Below are positions 37,008 through 49,090 of a stretch of DNA of 64,000 bases, one piece after another. A model generated the notes under the pieces. That model worked only from the letters and a program-made list of their open reading frames with translations, searched no databases and was not told the DNA's origin. The number at the start of each line of letters is the position of its first letter. The stretch's first letter is position 1. This DNA comes from Aquilaria yunnanensis. Lineage: Eukaryota > Streptophyta > Magnoliopsida > Malvales > Thymelaeaceae. The stretch is taken from assembly GCA_039654915.1 (NCBI GenBank), contig CM077600.1:39726492-39790491 (forward strand). The letters are read 5' to 3'. Made by a program: the position numbers and the translations under genes.

Positions 37008-37250
37008 TACTCCTTCTGTTTTATAAAAGTTGTCATTTTTACTATTCATATCAATTAATTTATAATTTTATTTCTTTCAAAATTTATAATAAAAATATGA
37101 ACTTTTTATATGAAACTGGAACTTTAAAGATTATAGTTTCTAAATATCATTTTTTTAAAAAAAAAAATTAGTACATATTAATATAAATATATTCAAGTCG
37201 AACTTTAATAAAAATGATAAAATGGCCAACAATATGAAACAGAGGGAATA
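37008..37250. mobile_element. Stowaway-like MITE, copy 1
   Basis: Flanked by TA, the 239-bp body starts CTCCTTCTGTTTTATAAAAG and ends ATATGAAACAGAGGGAA, the plant Stowaway (mariner) terminal pattern. It is closely related to, and in the same orientation as, the copy at 37442-37678. Confidence 0.7.
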
Positions 37251-37439
37251 TGATTTATTGCTACAACTGCAAGATGAAGTTACTCAAAATGCTCAATTCA
37301 CCTTTGGCCTTAGTAGGAGATACCAAAAGATATAATAAAAGCCAATTGCTTACTAAGAATTTGCTGAAATCAAATATAATCAACAATGTTAATAAATGCA
37401 ATTGGTTCTTCACATATAATTATTGCTCTATAAAAATAA

Positions 37440-37680
37440 TACTCCATTCGTTTCACAAAAACTGGCCATTTTATTATTCACAGTAATTAACTTATGATTT
37501 TATTTCTTTTAAAATTTATTATAAAAATATGAATATTTTATATGAAAATAAAAATTTAAATATTATAGTTTCTAAACATTATTTTTAAGAATTTTTTTAA
37601 TACATATTAATATGAAAATATTCAAGTCAAACTTCAATTAAAAAGATAAAAATGTCAATTAATGCGAAACGGAGAAAGTA
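37440..37680. mobile_element. Stowaway-like MITE, copy 2
   Basis: TA-flanked 237-bp body, starting CTCCATTCGTTTCACAAAAA and ending AATGCGAAACGGAGAAAG. Internally it aligns almost end to end with the copy 190 bp to its left (shared ATTATAGTTTCTAAA, TACATATTAATAT, TATTCAAGTC). Confidence 0.75.
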
Positions 37681-37779
37681 ATGCATATGATATCATATTT
37701 GCTAGGAGAATAACTGATGTTTATTAGAGTTGGGTTTATTGGAAGCAAGTTTACAATCACATTAAAAGGATTTGAGACT

Positions 37780-38430
37780 AGATAGGAAACATAATCCTCT
37801 ATTTGAAAGATCACAATTTGAACCAAAGGGAAGCTTTTATTTTGCCAATAGGGTTTAGGAATATAAATAGGATTTTGTGGAAATTCCTATGTACTTTTCC
37901 ATTACTTCTCAAAACCTCATATAAGCTTCTTTTCGGTTCTTTACAGGCTTAAGCGTCAGAGGGTCTTTCTCAAACACAAATCTTTGCAGTCCTCTAACAT
38001 TATCTTTGATTATGGGTTTTGCTTGTCTTCTCCCTCATTTCGAGCAAACCAATATTACTTGGATATCGACTTGGAGTCATTTATAGAAACCTTAAATGAA
38101 TGATGGTGGTTGAGATGTGAAGATCACGCATGCAAATTGATACCGATCTTAAGGAGGTTCGAGATGATATTGGAATTAGGGTGGATCGTGATCCCCATGT
38201 TAACCTAGAACATGTAAACCCGCATTTTCGAGGTTAGGATAAAAGAAATTTATCTGCCTCAGTACCTCGCGATTCGGCTAGAAGAAAAACTCCTATAAGC
38301 TTCTTCTTGGTCCTTTATTGACTTAAGTATCGAAAGGTTCTCCAGGATATACAACTCTAGAGACCTCTAACCTTATTTTTTATTACAAGCTTTACTATTT
38401 TTGTCCTATCTTTCAAGCCCACCAATATCA
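37780..38430. repeat. Two tandem LTR-like fragments
   Basis: 37915-38060 and 38285-38420 share diverged order: AAGCTTCTT, GGTTCTTTA/GGTCCTTTA, CTTAAG..TC, a GGGTCT/GGTTCT word, then CCTCTAAC..TTAT. This is the TAAGCGTCAGAGGG-type segment found near the ends of many plant LTRs. A third relative is at 46600-46740. No full LTR pair could be drawn. Confidence 0.4.
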
Positions 38431-38555
38431 ATTGAATATAATAGAACAAAAAATTGTTTCAAGTACCATTATAGCTAGAATCACACTAGTTACTTTTTCA
38501 CATGCATATTCAATAAATTCAAACTTCGGCAATAAAATGGTTACAAATGTAAGTG

Positions 38556-41356
38556 GAGTTGAAATGGGCAAAATACACAATGAGTCACCTAACTTATTTT
38601 TGTGTTTTAGATGGATACCTAACCTTTAAATTTGGCCTATTAAACTAGCTAAACTCATTTGAGTGTCCCAACTAGGTACTTTTCATCAATTCCAACATTA
38701 AATGTGATGAAAATTGTTAATGTGACATTAATTAAGGCTAAAATAAATTTAAAATAACACTTCTTCTCCTCTAACTTTTTCTATAGACAGTTTTAAACCT
38801 TAAACTTTTCCCATGGCCTTTTCCTCCTCATACTCTTCATCACCACCTTTCACACTTTTGCCTCTATTCACAAAATTACATCAACTAGTTGAATAATTTC
38901 AAAAATCTTTAAACCTAAAAATTAATTATTGAACATCCAATCTCTATTCACCAACACTTAGAATTATTAACAAAGTTAAAAGATTTAGACTAACAAAAAA
39001 GAAAAGGAAAATAGAAAGAATGAAAGGAAACCACCAACACCACCAACCTACATTAGCCTGCCACCAGCCCTTCTGCCTTTTCACTGTTTCTATCAATCAC
39101 CTGCTTCGTCACCAGCCTGTCTTAATTGCCTTTCTGCACAGGCCTCCCAAGGAAATGCCCACTATCACCAATGCCATGTGCTCGGGGTTGAAAAAGAAGA
39201 GTGTGTCTCTCCTTTTTCTTTTCCCAAAAATCTTGCTTTCCAAAAAAAAAAATGTTGATTTGAGAAAAGCTTCCTCGCCCTCGTCTTCATATCCCTTTCT
39301 ATCGTCTTCTTCTACAATGTCGCCAACTTCATCGCCTAGCTGAAGATTGTTACCACAACCTCCATCCAACCCCGTGGCACATCTTCTAGCCGGTTCTGTT
39401 CATGTTGGGTTTATTGACTCAAATTCAAAAATGTTTAAGAATTTTAGTTTGTTTAAGATTTGGTCTTGGCTTCCTATTTATTTAGGATTTAATTTTTCTA
39501 TTTTATTGTTGTTTAAGTTTGTGTATGGCCTATAAAATATTTTATTTATGTTAGAGTTTTGAGCATGAAAGAAAAACCAAAATGATGAAGAGGTAAGATG
39601 TGAAAGTTTTAAAAAGAGAAAGAGGTTTGGATGCTGGAGAGGGTTATGACGGGAAGCCTTTTGTGATTCTCATATCTTATAATTATGTGAGGGCAAAATA
39701 TTGGATTATCAGTAATGTGTAGGGAATCCATAAGCCAACATAAGTACTAAGGGTATACTTCTACCAAAATCTCTATATTTTGTTTGAGTGGTTTTTTCTT
39801 ATCCATGAACGTAGGCTAGTTAAAAGCCAAACCATTTTAAATTTGTGTGTTCTTGATTGATTACCTTTGTCATTCTGCTACGCATGATGGGTGATTAGAC
39901 AATTTTTCCCAACAAGTAGTATCAGTGCTTGCAATTTGGTCTTGACATGGTAGAGCTTGTAATGTATTATTGGCATGATGGAGCTTGTGTTTTTGTATGT
40001 TGATGTTCGTGATGTTGTTGGAGTTATATATGTATTGTTCGTACTCATTCACGTTCATTACTGTGTTCGTGGCATTCATGTTTCTGATTGCGATTGTGAT
40101 TGTGATCATGATCACGTGTTCATGATGTTCATGTTCATGGTGAAGAATTTGAGCCAATGTAGCAATTGTTGGATTTGTTGGCTCAAATTAAAAAATGCTT
40201 AAGAATTTTAGTTTGTTTTGGATTTAGTTTTAGTTTTTCTATTTTTTTTAGATTTAGGTTTCCTATTTTATTGTGGTTTAGGTTCATGTATGGACTATAA
40301 CATGACTTGTTGTGTTAAAATTTTGAGCATGTAAAAAAAATCAATGTGGTAAAAAGATAAGACGTGAGGGTTTTAGGGTGGAAGAGAGGTCCAGAGGTTA
40401 GAGAGAACTAAGAATAAAAGTCTTTTTTTATTTTCATATTTTGTAATTGTGTGAAAGTAAGATGTTGGGGTTATCAGGAGTGTATAAGGAATCTATATGC
40501 TAATGTGAGCACTAAGGACATACCTCTATTATAATTTCTATATTTTGTTCAAGTGAATTTCCCTTATCCGTAGATGTTGGCCAGTTAATAACCAAACCAT
40601 GTCAAATTTGAGTGTTATTGATTGATTGTCTTTGTTGTTCCGCTGTGCATGATGGGTAATTAGGAAATTTTTCCCAACACTTCATATCTATTAACCCAGT
40701 CCTATTAGAATCCATCGAAACAAATAATCCATCCAAACAAATCAAGATCAATCCATTCAATTTGGGATGCGGAAGCCTCATAGTTGGTATCCAAGACCTG
40801 CTTCTGCTAGAAGGAAGAATGATCACTTTATCTTCTTCTCGTCTCTTACTCAATTCGTTGACTCATCTTTATAATACCAAGAAGCCCTTACTGGACCTCT
40901 TGCCTGAGACTTCAGAACTGGGCTTTATAAGGACCTGCCAAATGATCTCTTTTTTAAGATTAAAGAAAACAACACTATCATTGTTCTAGTTTCTCAGGTC
41001 ACTAATCATCTCATTCATTATTTCCTTTACAATATCCTATTGTGTTTTTGTCAGGAGTGATTTGGGGAGGTTAAAACGGTTGGTTTTGTAATTTTTATAA
41101 AATTTTAAGGTTTAGAAAATTAGAATTGTCTATATGAAAAATTAGAGGATCAAAAATTTTATTTTAAATTTATTTTAGAGTTAATTAATGTCATATCAAT
41201 AATTTTTCTCAAATTTAACAATGAAATTGACAGATAGTGCTTAATTGCGATGCTCAAATGAGTTTAGGTAATTCAATAAGCTAAATTTAAATATCAGGAA
41301 CCATTTAGAACACAAAAAAAGTTAGGTAATCTCGTAAATTTTACTTGAATTGAAAT
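38556..41356. mobile_element. Large MULE-like element hosting a nested LTR element
   Basis: Near-identical 10-mers GAGTTGAAAT (38556-38565) and GAATTGAAAT (41347-41356) flank 2781 bp. The arms, 38566-38770 and about 41140-41346, are imperfect inverted copies (CCTAACTT.TTTTGTGTT, CTAAACTCATTTGAG, GACATTAATTAA). A TRIM-like LTR element (39403-40679) splits the interior. The remaining interior (38770-39400 and 40685-41130) has Ser-rich short open frames that I do not recognise; captured host DNA is possible. Confidence 0.65.
39398..40684 (+). mobile_element. TRIM-like non-autonomous LTR retrotransposon
   Basis: Two direct repeats, 39403-39914 (512 bp) and 40167-40679 (513 bp), both begin TGTTGG and end CCCAACA, the TG...CA rule. 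They align throughout with substitutions. Right after the 5' LTR, TAGTATCAGTGC (39917-39928) is a two-mismatch match to the initiator-Met tRNA primer site TGGTATCAGAGC. The internal part is only about 252 bp with no gag or pol, so it is a TRIM/SMART-like element moved in trans. Flanking pentamers GTTCA and CTTCA are a worn 5-bp TSD. It sits inside the MULE at 38566-41346. Confidence 0.8.
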
Positions 41357-41610
41357 ATCACAGTCGCCAATGAGGTAGAAAAATAAGAATAGTATGTTGC
41401 TCCGAAGCACTCTCTAGTAGATAGGCTTTGAAGTTTGAAGTGTTTTGATGTATAAGTACAACTTAGGTAACTGTTTTAATTTTTAAATTGAAATAGGAAA
41501 ATTAATGCTAGAATAAGTGAGTGGATTTTTTTTACTTAAGATATGATATGTGAAAAAATGAGATGAAATTCTTAGAGTGGACGCAATGTCCTTTTTAGCT
41601 AGGATGTTTT

Positions 41611-41825
41611 CGTATAATTGTTTTTTATTCAGAATTAAAATATAAGAGAAGGCTATAAAAGTAATCCTATTAATCAATTTATCCTAGACCCTATCCACCC
41701 AACCTAAGCCCCCTTTGATTGCAAAGAAGATAAACCTCTTACACAAATTAGGATTTGAATCTTAATAAACCATAAAAAATGGAGAATATTATGCTAATTT
41801 GCCAAAAGACTATTGTCGCATAATT
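41611..41825 (-). mobile_element. tRNA-derived SINE, second copy
   Basis: Same structure as the SINE at 1764-1995. On the minus strand, ACAATAGTCTTTTGGC leads into an A-box-like TGGCAAATTAGCA and a B-box-like GATTCAAATCC, then a GGCTTAGGTTGGGT body and an A-rich end. Near-repeats CGTATAATT (41611-41619) and CGCATAATT (41817-41825) form a TSD with one mismatch. It is more diverged than the first copy. Confidence 0.6.
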
Positions 41826-42211
41826 CATTATTTAAAATAAGTTTGCATACTTTCTCTCGGCCAAAGAAAAAAAAAAAGAAAATTTGATGATTTTCTTTAT
41901 TTGAGTCAATTTGTGAAATTTGTTTCTTAACACGACAAAATTGTGATACGAGCATAAAAGTTTACAAGTTCTTTTATTTGATCATTTTATTACTCTGCAT
42001 ATTTGAAAGTCCGAAGACAAAAAGGAAAAGCAAGGGGTGAGGGGGCACACATAAAACAACCGTTGAGACATTTGAATTCAAATGTGTGACCACAGGAAAA
42101 GGCTGGAATTCGGCGGTCCAATTCTCTCTCCCACTTACCTTTGCCTTTAGGCCTTCTACAAGCTCGGACGCGTAGGCGCCAGAAGTTAATCTTCTTCACC
42201 CACTTGGCAGT

Positions 42212-43232
42212 TGTTTTTTGGCCTAAACACTCATTACACCCCTGAACTATAATGATCCAGACACGTTACCCTGAAATATAAGTCAACCAAATTGAGCCTC
42301 CCAATTATGAAACTATAACCGTTTGCTCATTTGGCTCAATGACTTGGTCATGTGCCATCACCTAGTACGCATTCCACCAATCTTAAAATGGTATCATCAT
42401 CTAATTGCATAAACATAAAACATTAGGGACAAAATTACATAAAGACATGATAATAGGAATTTAAAGTAACCAAGCCAATTTGGATTTCAGCAGTCGGCAG
42501 TTCATGAACAGGTGGAGGGTCAAGTCACAGGTCTAATCACGGCTTCTATTCTTTTAGCATCAATCAGCGACATAAATTAATGGCCTAGATGAGTTAAGAG
42601 TGATTCAGCAAGAAGGTTGTGTGTAGTTTCCAGTGGTGGTGTTGTCCTAGTGGTGTGAATTAAGGTAGGATGCAATGGGCCAAGGCCCAACGTTCTCTTC
42701 TAAAAAATGATGGATGCGAAGAAGGGAAGCAGTGTTCCTTGGTTGGGCTCATCAAAAGTGGAGCAACGAAATCTTCAAGTAACAGAAAAGAGCAATGAGA
42801 CAATAACCGTCTCCAATTGTGCAAACAACAACATTTAGGGGCCCCTTTAGTTAAGGAAATGCTACAAAAAAAACAATGTATGAATTGTGCGGGGGTAGAG
42901 GTTCTGGTCAGAATGGCAGATATGGTGATTTTCTAGTACGTTGAGGAAGATGTGTTGGAGATGGTGGTTTGGGTGAAGAAGATGAAAGGTTACTGTGAAA
43001 AAGAGAACAACTAGGAATTTGAGTCACTACCACATAGTTTCCCTTTTTATCAAACGATAAGCGTTAGACACTTAAATCACATGCTATCATGTGATTGTTT
43101 TCCAGAGTTAAAGGGCCAAAGTGCCAGATTTTTAGTAGCTTAAAGGATGAGTTGATCTAATTTATAGTTCAGGAGGCAAGGTATCTAAGTTAGTATAGTT
43201 CAAGGGTATAATGGGTATTTGAGCTATTTTTT
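42212..43232. mobile_element. MULE-like element, about 1 kb
   Basis: 42220-42400 is an imperfect inverted copy of about 43050-43224. The tips read GGCCTAAACACTCATTACACC and, reverse-complemented, AGCTCAAATACCCATTATACC, followed by a shared TGAACTATA. Flanking TGTTTTTT and TATTTTTT form a poor, T-rich TSD. The core (42480-43010) is more balanced in composition, has short open frames and is not recognised. Confidence 0.55.
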
Positions 43233-43254
43233 CCACTTGCTTTTATTTACGGGA

Positions 43255-43690
43255 AAAAACAAAAAGCCCATATGGTTAGGCCTAATCTACACTTTGCTCC
43301 CTTTACTTAAAAAATCTACACTTTACCATATACTTCTTTTATACTGTGAGATAATAATATATAAAATTATAATTTAAACAATCAAGTAACTGTATTCCAT
43401 AATTTCATAATTTTTGATATTTTTTTCATAGTTAAGTGACATTTAGAAAATACTGATTTATATTTATAACGAGGAAATGCATTTACAAAGAATAAAAACT
43501 GATAATTTAAAATATCTATTAATTATATAAAAAATATTGAAGAGATTGAAATTATTAAAATATTGCTATATTACAGTTAAATTAACATTTCAGAAATTGT
43601 TTCTGGACTGTGTAAAATAAGCATAGGCAAAGCGTATATTTTCAAAAACAATTGAGACAAAGTGTATATCAAGTTTCCTTTATTTATTCC
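43255..43690. repeat. Small inverted-repeat element, ends unclear
   Basis: TACACTTTGCTCCCTTTACTT near 43291 is inversely matched by TACACTTTGTCTCAATTG (reverse complement) near 43665. The matches continue for about 40 bp around an AT-rich middle. No TSD was found. Confidence 0.35.
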
Positions 43691-46600
43691 AGTGATAATA
43701 TTTGGCTCAATAGATTGTTTTCTCTATCACAGAAACGCAGTGTAAACTTACTACAATTAGAGCATAAATTACTATTTAGCTGCTAGACTATTAATTTATT
43801 TGCAAGATTCATAATTTTCTGTGAGCCGTTAAGTTTGGAATAATGACTTACACTAGAAATTTTTATTCTTTGCGGCTAATTAATTAATTCAAGCAGGGTA
43901 AAGTGACGTATAGAGTAAAATTTCTGATAAATTCACTTGTAATCCTCAATTGTAGTTACAATATAATGATGAGTAACAGAAAAGAAAAAAAAAAATTCCC
44001 TCTCGAACAAAAATATTATTTACCGAGTTCCACTTTTATTTTTTCACTTTCGCCTGTTGGATGTCTAAAAAGTATTGCTTCATTATTTAAAATAGAAACA
44101 TCTTTTCGATTTTGCCCCTATTTGTTTTAGTTCTTGAATTTTATGCAATAATTTTGTTAAAGCTAAATTTAGATAAAATAATAACTGGTAGAGATGAAAC
44201 AGTAAACTTATAACTGGTAGAGATGAAGTAGTAAGGATATTTGAAATTTCCTATTCCAGCAGAAACTATTATGGTAAAGATTACCGATATATACAGCTCA
44301 AAATTTATCTTTTGTTGGGTAAAAATTCAGGTTTAGTTTCACCATTTGCCATGAATGGGGTGGATGGTCCCCAAGGCTAGTCCCCTGGAGTTAGAGAAGG
44401 ACGTAAGGCTAAAAGGAAAAGAGGAAAGAGTAGGAGGCTCTCATCTCATGATTGGCCGAGGGGCTTAGCATAGGGCTCACTTTGCTCATTAAAAGAAGGG
44501 AAACACAGAAAGCTTGCTGGTGTCCACAATGCCTACAAAGGCAAAGCACAAACATGTTTGATTTGCTATGGATGTTTGACCCAGTCAAAAGCCAAGCATT
44601 CGCTTGTCTTTGTTTGTTTGACGGCTCTGGCTCTTCTCCTCTTGCTCTCATCTCATGAATCTGATGAGCTATAAAATATAGATAGCCTATCAGTATCAGC
44701 CTCTAAGTGTAACCACCCTCTCCTTTGTCCTTAATTTTTACCTTCATCACCGTATGTTGTTGTCTTGTCTTCTGTCGGCTTTTTCTTTCTTTTGCCTTTC
44801 TCTTTCAAAAGAAGAAAAAAAAGAAAAGGGAAATCATAGAAATCTCTTGGAAATCAAACTCTTATCAGACTCTCAAATCAAAGCTTGTTAAATCAAGTAG
44901 AATAGCTGCATATTTACAATTATTTTCACAAAATTCCCTTACTCAGTAGTTGTTTGTTTGTTTTATTGTATTTAGAAGCATGTTTTACAAATATTCAAGG
45001 AAAGATGTATTAGTATTCTAAGTAAGAAGGAAAGAAAATGTCAGGTTTTTTTAGACATGGAAAATAACCAAATGAGTTTTATATAACATTTTAGAGAAGA
45101 AAGTGAGAAAGTCAGAGTTGAACTTCTAACCTCTTCACAATGTTCCAAACACCTTAGTTATCAGACCAAAGATACAGGAACCTTACGCAATAGTTGAGAT
45201 ACAATGACAACTCGGTTTATCATTGACAATTAGGTTTATAGAATTCATTAATACAATTTACTGTGACTATATCGCTACTAATTAAAGGGGTCAACCTCAA
45301 AAGAAGAAGTGCAACGATCCAATCCAATCATTCATACGATAGAAGCTCACGAAATGAGGCAGATGCACGTTAGACAATGCACCAAACCGAATGATTTGCA
45401 ATTGGATTTTTTGAAGCCAAATCCATCTCCCTTTACTTAGCCTTGTCTTCATCAGTTGTTGTCTCATTGGACTAGCCTTCTTCATTGGGTGGGCTTCAGA
45501 CTAGTCATCCCCACAATACAAACACCAGGTGATTGAACTAATTCAACAGCTCCCAGTACCGTTCTGCTTCACTTCTGGTAAATTACTCTCATATCCATTT
45601 CATCATCTTTGTCATTTTTTTAAAAGATTATAAATATTATGCTGCATAAGTGTATTAAATATACTTAATTACTGGAGGGGCAGGGGGTCTAATAAGAGAT
45701 TAGGAGGGAAATATGCTTATTGCATTTGCAAAAAAAAAAAAAAAAAAAAGACTAAGGTATCAGCGCATTTATGACTGAATTTTAGTGTCTCCATGAAGGT
45801 CTCAAAATGACCTCTCTTGTGTTTATTTTGGTAGCTGTCCCATATTTCTTAAGGATACTGTTAACTTGAATAGAGTGAATGTTAGTATGATCTCTACCTC
45901 TGCTCAGCTCCCAGCAAAAAATTTGGACTTTATGGTAGTCCAGTGTATAGGAGCACTAGGGCTAATTCCCCCGCTGATGAGGGAAAACTATCATTGCATA
46001 AGTTTTTGTGTGCTATCTATCCTTATTTCCATAAAAAAAAAAAAGAATAATTTTTAGAATTTCCTTAACTAAATATTAAGTATCTTAATAATTGAGCAAA
46101 ACATGTAAACTAACAGAAATAATAAATTTGGAAGAATATGCATAAATGCGTAAAAGTCTACACACACTATAATAGAGAAAAAAATTAAAAAAAAAAAAAA
46201 GTGGATGAGATGGAAAGAGTAGCAAGGTTTCCTTTTAATGGTTGACTTTATTTTTGAATTTGATAGCATATAGGGCCTGGAAGAGGCCAATAAACCTGAC
46301 AGGCCCATATGTTGCTCTCATTAAGGCTCATATGTTACTGGGCCTATATACATTCTTTTAGCTCAACATGTCACCTAAGTCTTAGGGGCTCAAGTAAACT
46401 ACTTTTAAAAGCAATTTAAGATTAATTTAAACTCAAATCAAGATATCTCCCTTTTTGGAAAAAGGATCCAATCTCCTGATCCGCGGCGTTCCAACATTTA
46501 ATCACTATCTGAGGCCTTTGCTAGTAATTACAGCAGGCCTCCCTTCAACTATAAAGGATGCAACCTTAACAAAATAATGGGAGATATATCGTACTCTTGC

Positions 46601-47241
46601 TCTCACAACTACATCATATATCATTTTCTCTACCAAACTCTTCTTAATTTGAGTATCAGAAGGCTCTCCCCCATAACACTCATCTCAGGGCCTCTAATGT
46701 TATTCTTCTTGCTGGATGTTTGAAATTTCAAGTTCACAGATTGCGATTGGTCATCATTTTGGCTTTCAAAAGTTTTTTCCTCCTACTATACTTTAAAAAA
46801 AGCTTAAAAACATTTTACCAAACTATAAGCAAGTATATATAAGTTCATAAAAGGAAAAGGCAAGTACACAACCAAACCATCGTTTTGCGCCTGTTGCTTT
46901 GCATTTGCCATCTTTGTATGTTTCGCCTACGCCTAGTTTGTTGAAGTCTTCCCAATTTTTATTGACTGTTTATGGTGAGCACTAGAGTTAGGTAAAGTAA
47001 TTGTGAGTCTCGTGCTAGCCTTTTTAATGTTTGAAAGACAAGATATATCAACTAAAAATTTATAAAGTTCAGTGATGCAATTGGAAAAACAAAAACACAA
47101 GTGATGTAATTGATGATTAACTAAAAATTTAGTGATTTGAAATGCCGAAAACAAAAACCATCTTCCAGAAATCACATTTAATTGAGCAGTTAGATTAAGG
47201 TCGAATGCGGACCCTATATTGCAAGAGGTTTTCCCCATATA
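43691..47241. other. Gene-free AT-rich stretch with scattered repeats
   Basis: It holds a 15-bp direct repeat (44437/44644), an A20 run at about 45730-45750, and an LTR-like fragment at 46470-46740 related to the pair at 37780-38430. No credible gene was seen on either strand. Confidence 0.4.
44437..44658. repeat. 15-bp perfect direct repeat around a 192-bp spacer
   Basis: GCTCTCATCTCATGA is at 44437-44451 and 44644-44658. The spacer is GC-richer than its surroundings and has no obvious A-tail, TIR or pol III boxes. It could be the long TSD of a retroposed sequence, or chance. Confidence 0.5.
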
Positions 47242-49090
47242 ACCATTTCACTTGAATGCCCTGTTATTAATACACTTAAGTGTCACTGTATACCACTTAT
47301 TATGAGTATATAGTAATTTGTGATATGTCAAAATATCACATGGTATGTTGTAGGTAGATCGTGCTTACAGCAAGTATACCACCTGCCACTAACTTTTGAT
47401 ATGTTTTAATTAATTTGTCTTAATAAATTATATATATCACGCGGTATACTGTAGTATACTGCAAGTTAGGTATTTTTTTAATTTTACATGAATTTACCTA
47501 TAGATACATATATAAAATAGCAAAATATAATTAATGAACATATATAAAATTTTCTTACATAATTTTTTTAATTTTTTAATAGACATATATAAAATAATAA
47601 AATATAATTAATACATATTATTTTATTTTATTTTAATTTTCACCATTCCAAGATACGTAAAAAAAAAACTATATGTGAAGGTAGTATGTCTCTTACATAT
47701 CAGAATTATGTTTTTTTTTCTTTTTCTGTTTATTTTTTTTAGCAAAATAGTTTTTTACTTAATAATATTTATTGTATTCTATATATTCCATTTTTTGTGT
47801 TTCATATAAAAATATAATATTTCATCTATATTATAAAAATTATGATCAAATAATTATAATACGGGTAAATTGCATCCGTGGCCCCTAACCTTTAATTATT
47901 GTATGATTTTAGACCATAACCTCAAATTTATCTATGAAAAATTCCTAACATCATCTAAGTGTTCTACTTTGAACATTTTATGGATAAAAAACATTAGTAT
48001 GAACGAAAAATGCCACATGACATGTCAACATGGATGATTTGGCACATAGCACAATAAATCAATTGCCATAGATAATGTGGAAAAGTAAGAAAAAATTAAA
48101 AAAATTAAAAAATATATATAAAAAATTAAGAAAAAAATAAAAAAAAAATCAAATGGATTCAGTACCCAAATCAATTCCCTTGCCTTGCCACTCCATCCTC
48201 GTTCCCCCAATGCCACCGCCCTACCGCCAATCACCTGTTCCATTGCTCGCATCTGTATGTCGATGGTTTGGCATTTCCCTTGGATCTATTCATTGACGGT
48301 GGGCTCGAGGTTGATGCGAATCGAGTGGCGGCTCGCCAACTAGGCTTAAGAAGATGATGTGAATTGAGTGGCGGATAGAGGAGTGGTTGATGACGTGAAT
48401 CAAGTGGGGGTACGGAGGAGCAGCGGACAATGCAAATCAAGTGGGAGACGGAAGAACACTGGACAATAGGGTGGTGGGGCAGGGGGAGCGACAATGGGGC
48501 AGGCGACCAACGGCGATGGAATGGGTGACCGATGGTAGGGTAGTGGTGCTAGGGGAACGGCAGCAGGGCAAGGGAATCGATTTAGGTACTGGATCCATTT
48601 GAATTTTTTTAAAATTTTTTTTTCTTAATTTTTATTTATTTTTTAATTTTTCTTAGTTTTTATTTAATTTTTTCTTACTTTTCTACATCATCCATGATAA
48701 TTGATTTATTATGCCACGTGGCAAATCCTCCACATTGGCATGCCATATGGGATTTTCCATCCATACTAATGTTTTTCATCTATAAAAGATTTAAAATGGA
48801 ACACTTAAATGGGGTTAAGGATATTTCATTAACAAAATTGAGAGTATGGCTTAAAATAGTACAATAATTAAAGGTTAGGGGCTATGGATGTAATTTACCC
48901 ATTATAATACATATAAAAATGTTAAAAAAAATATTATACTTGAAGTTTTTATCTTAACATTTTAATAACTTTGTTTTTATGAGAAAGACAATGATATATA
49001 ATATACCATATCATGTAGTATATCTATAAGTTATAATGTTTGATATACTTAACGATAATGGTACTGAATAACTTGCATTACACCATTCAC
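47242..49090. mobile_element. Possible older inverted-repeat element that hosts the MULE at 47863
   Basis: The outer sequences TTGAATGCCCTGTTATTAATAC (from 47252) and, reverse-complemented, TAATGCAAGTTATTCAGTACC (ending about 49081) are imperfect inverted matches. They are flanked by ACCATTTCAC (47242-47251) and ACCATTCAC (49082-49090). Inner arms share TATACCA/ATATGGTAT words. The evidence is weak but consistent. Confidence 0.35.
47853..48910. mobile_element. MULE-like element with about 250-bp TIRs and GC-rich core
   Basis: A perfect 10-bp direct repeat ATTATAATAC (47853-47862 and 48901-48910) flanks 1038 bp. The TIRs start GGGTAAATTGCATCC / GGGTAAATTACATCC and stay closely matched for about 250 bp (CCCCTAACCTTTAATTATTG, TTTTAGACCATA, CATTAGTATG). 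The core (about 48160-48590) is GC-richer, with degenerate GTGGCGG / GGTGGGGC words. It may be captured host DNA, source not recognised. Confidence 0.8.

Noticed and set aside
45110..45180. Possible third SINE (GTTCAACTCTG on the minus strand)
   Set aside because: The A box is poor and no TSD or tail could be paired, so it was not listed.
45905..46040. Balanced-composition patch followed by an A-run, possible retroposed sequence
   Set aside because: No TSD, pol III boxes or protein match could be shown.
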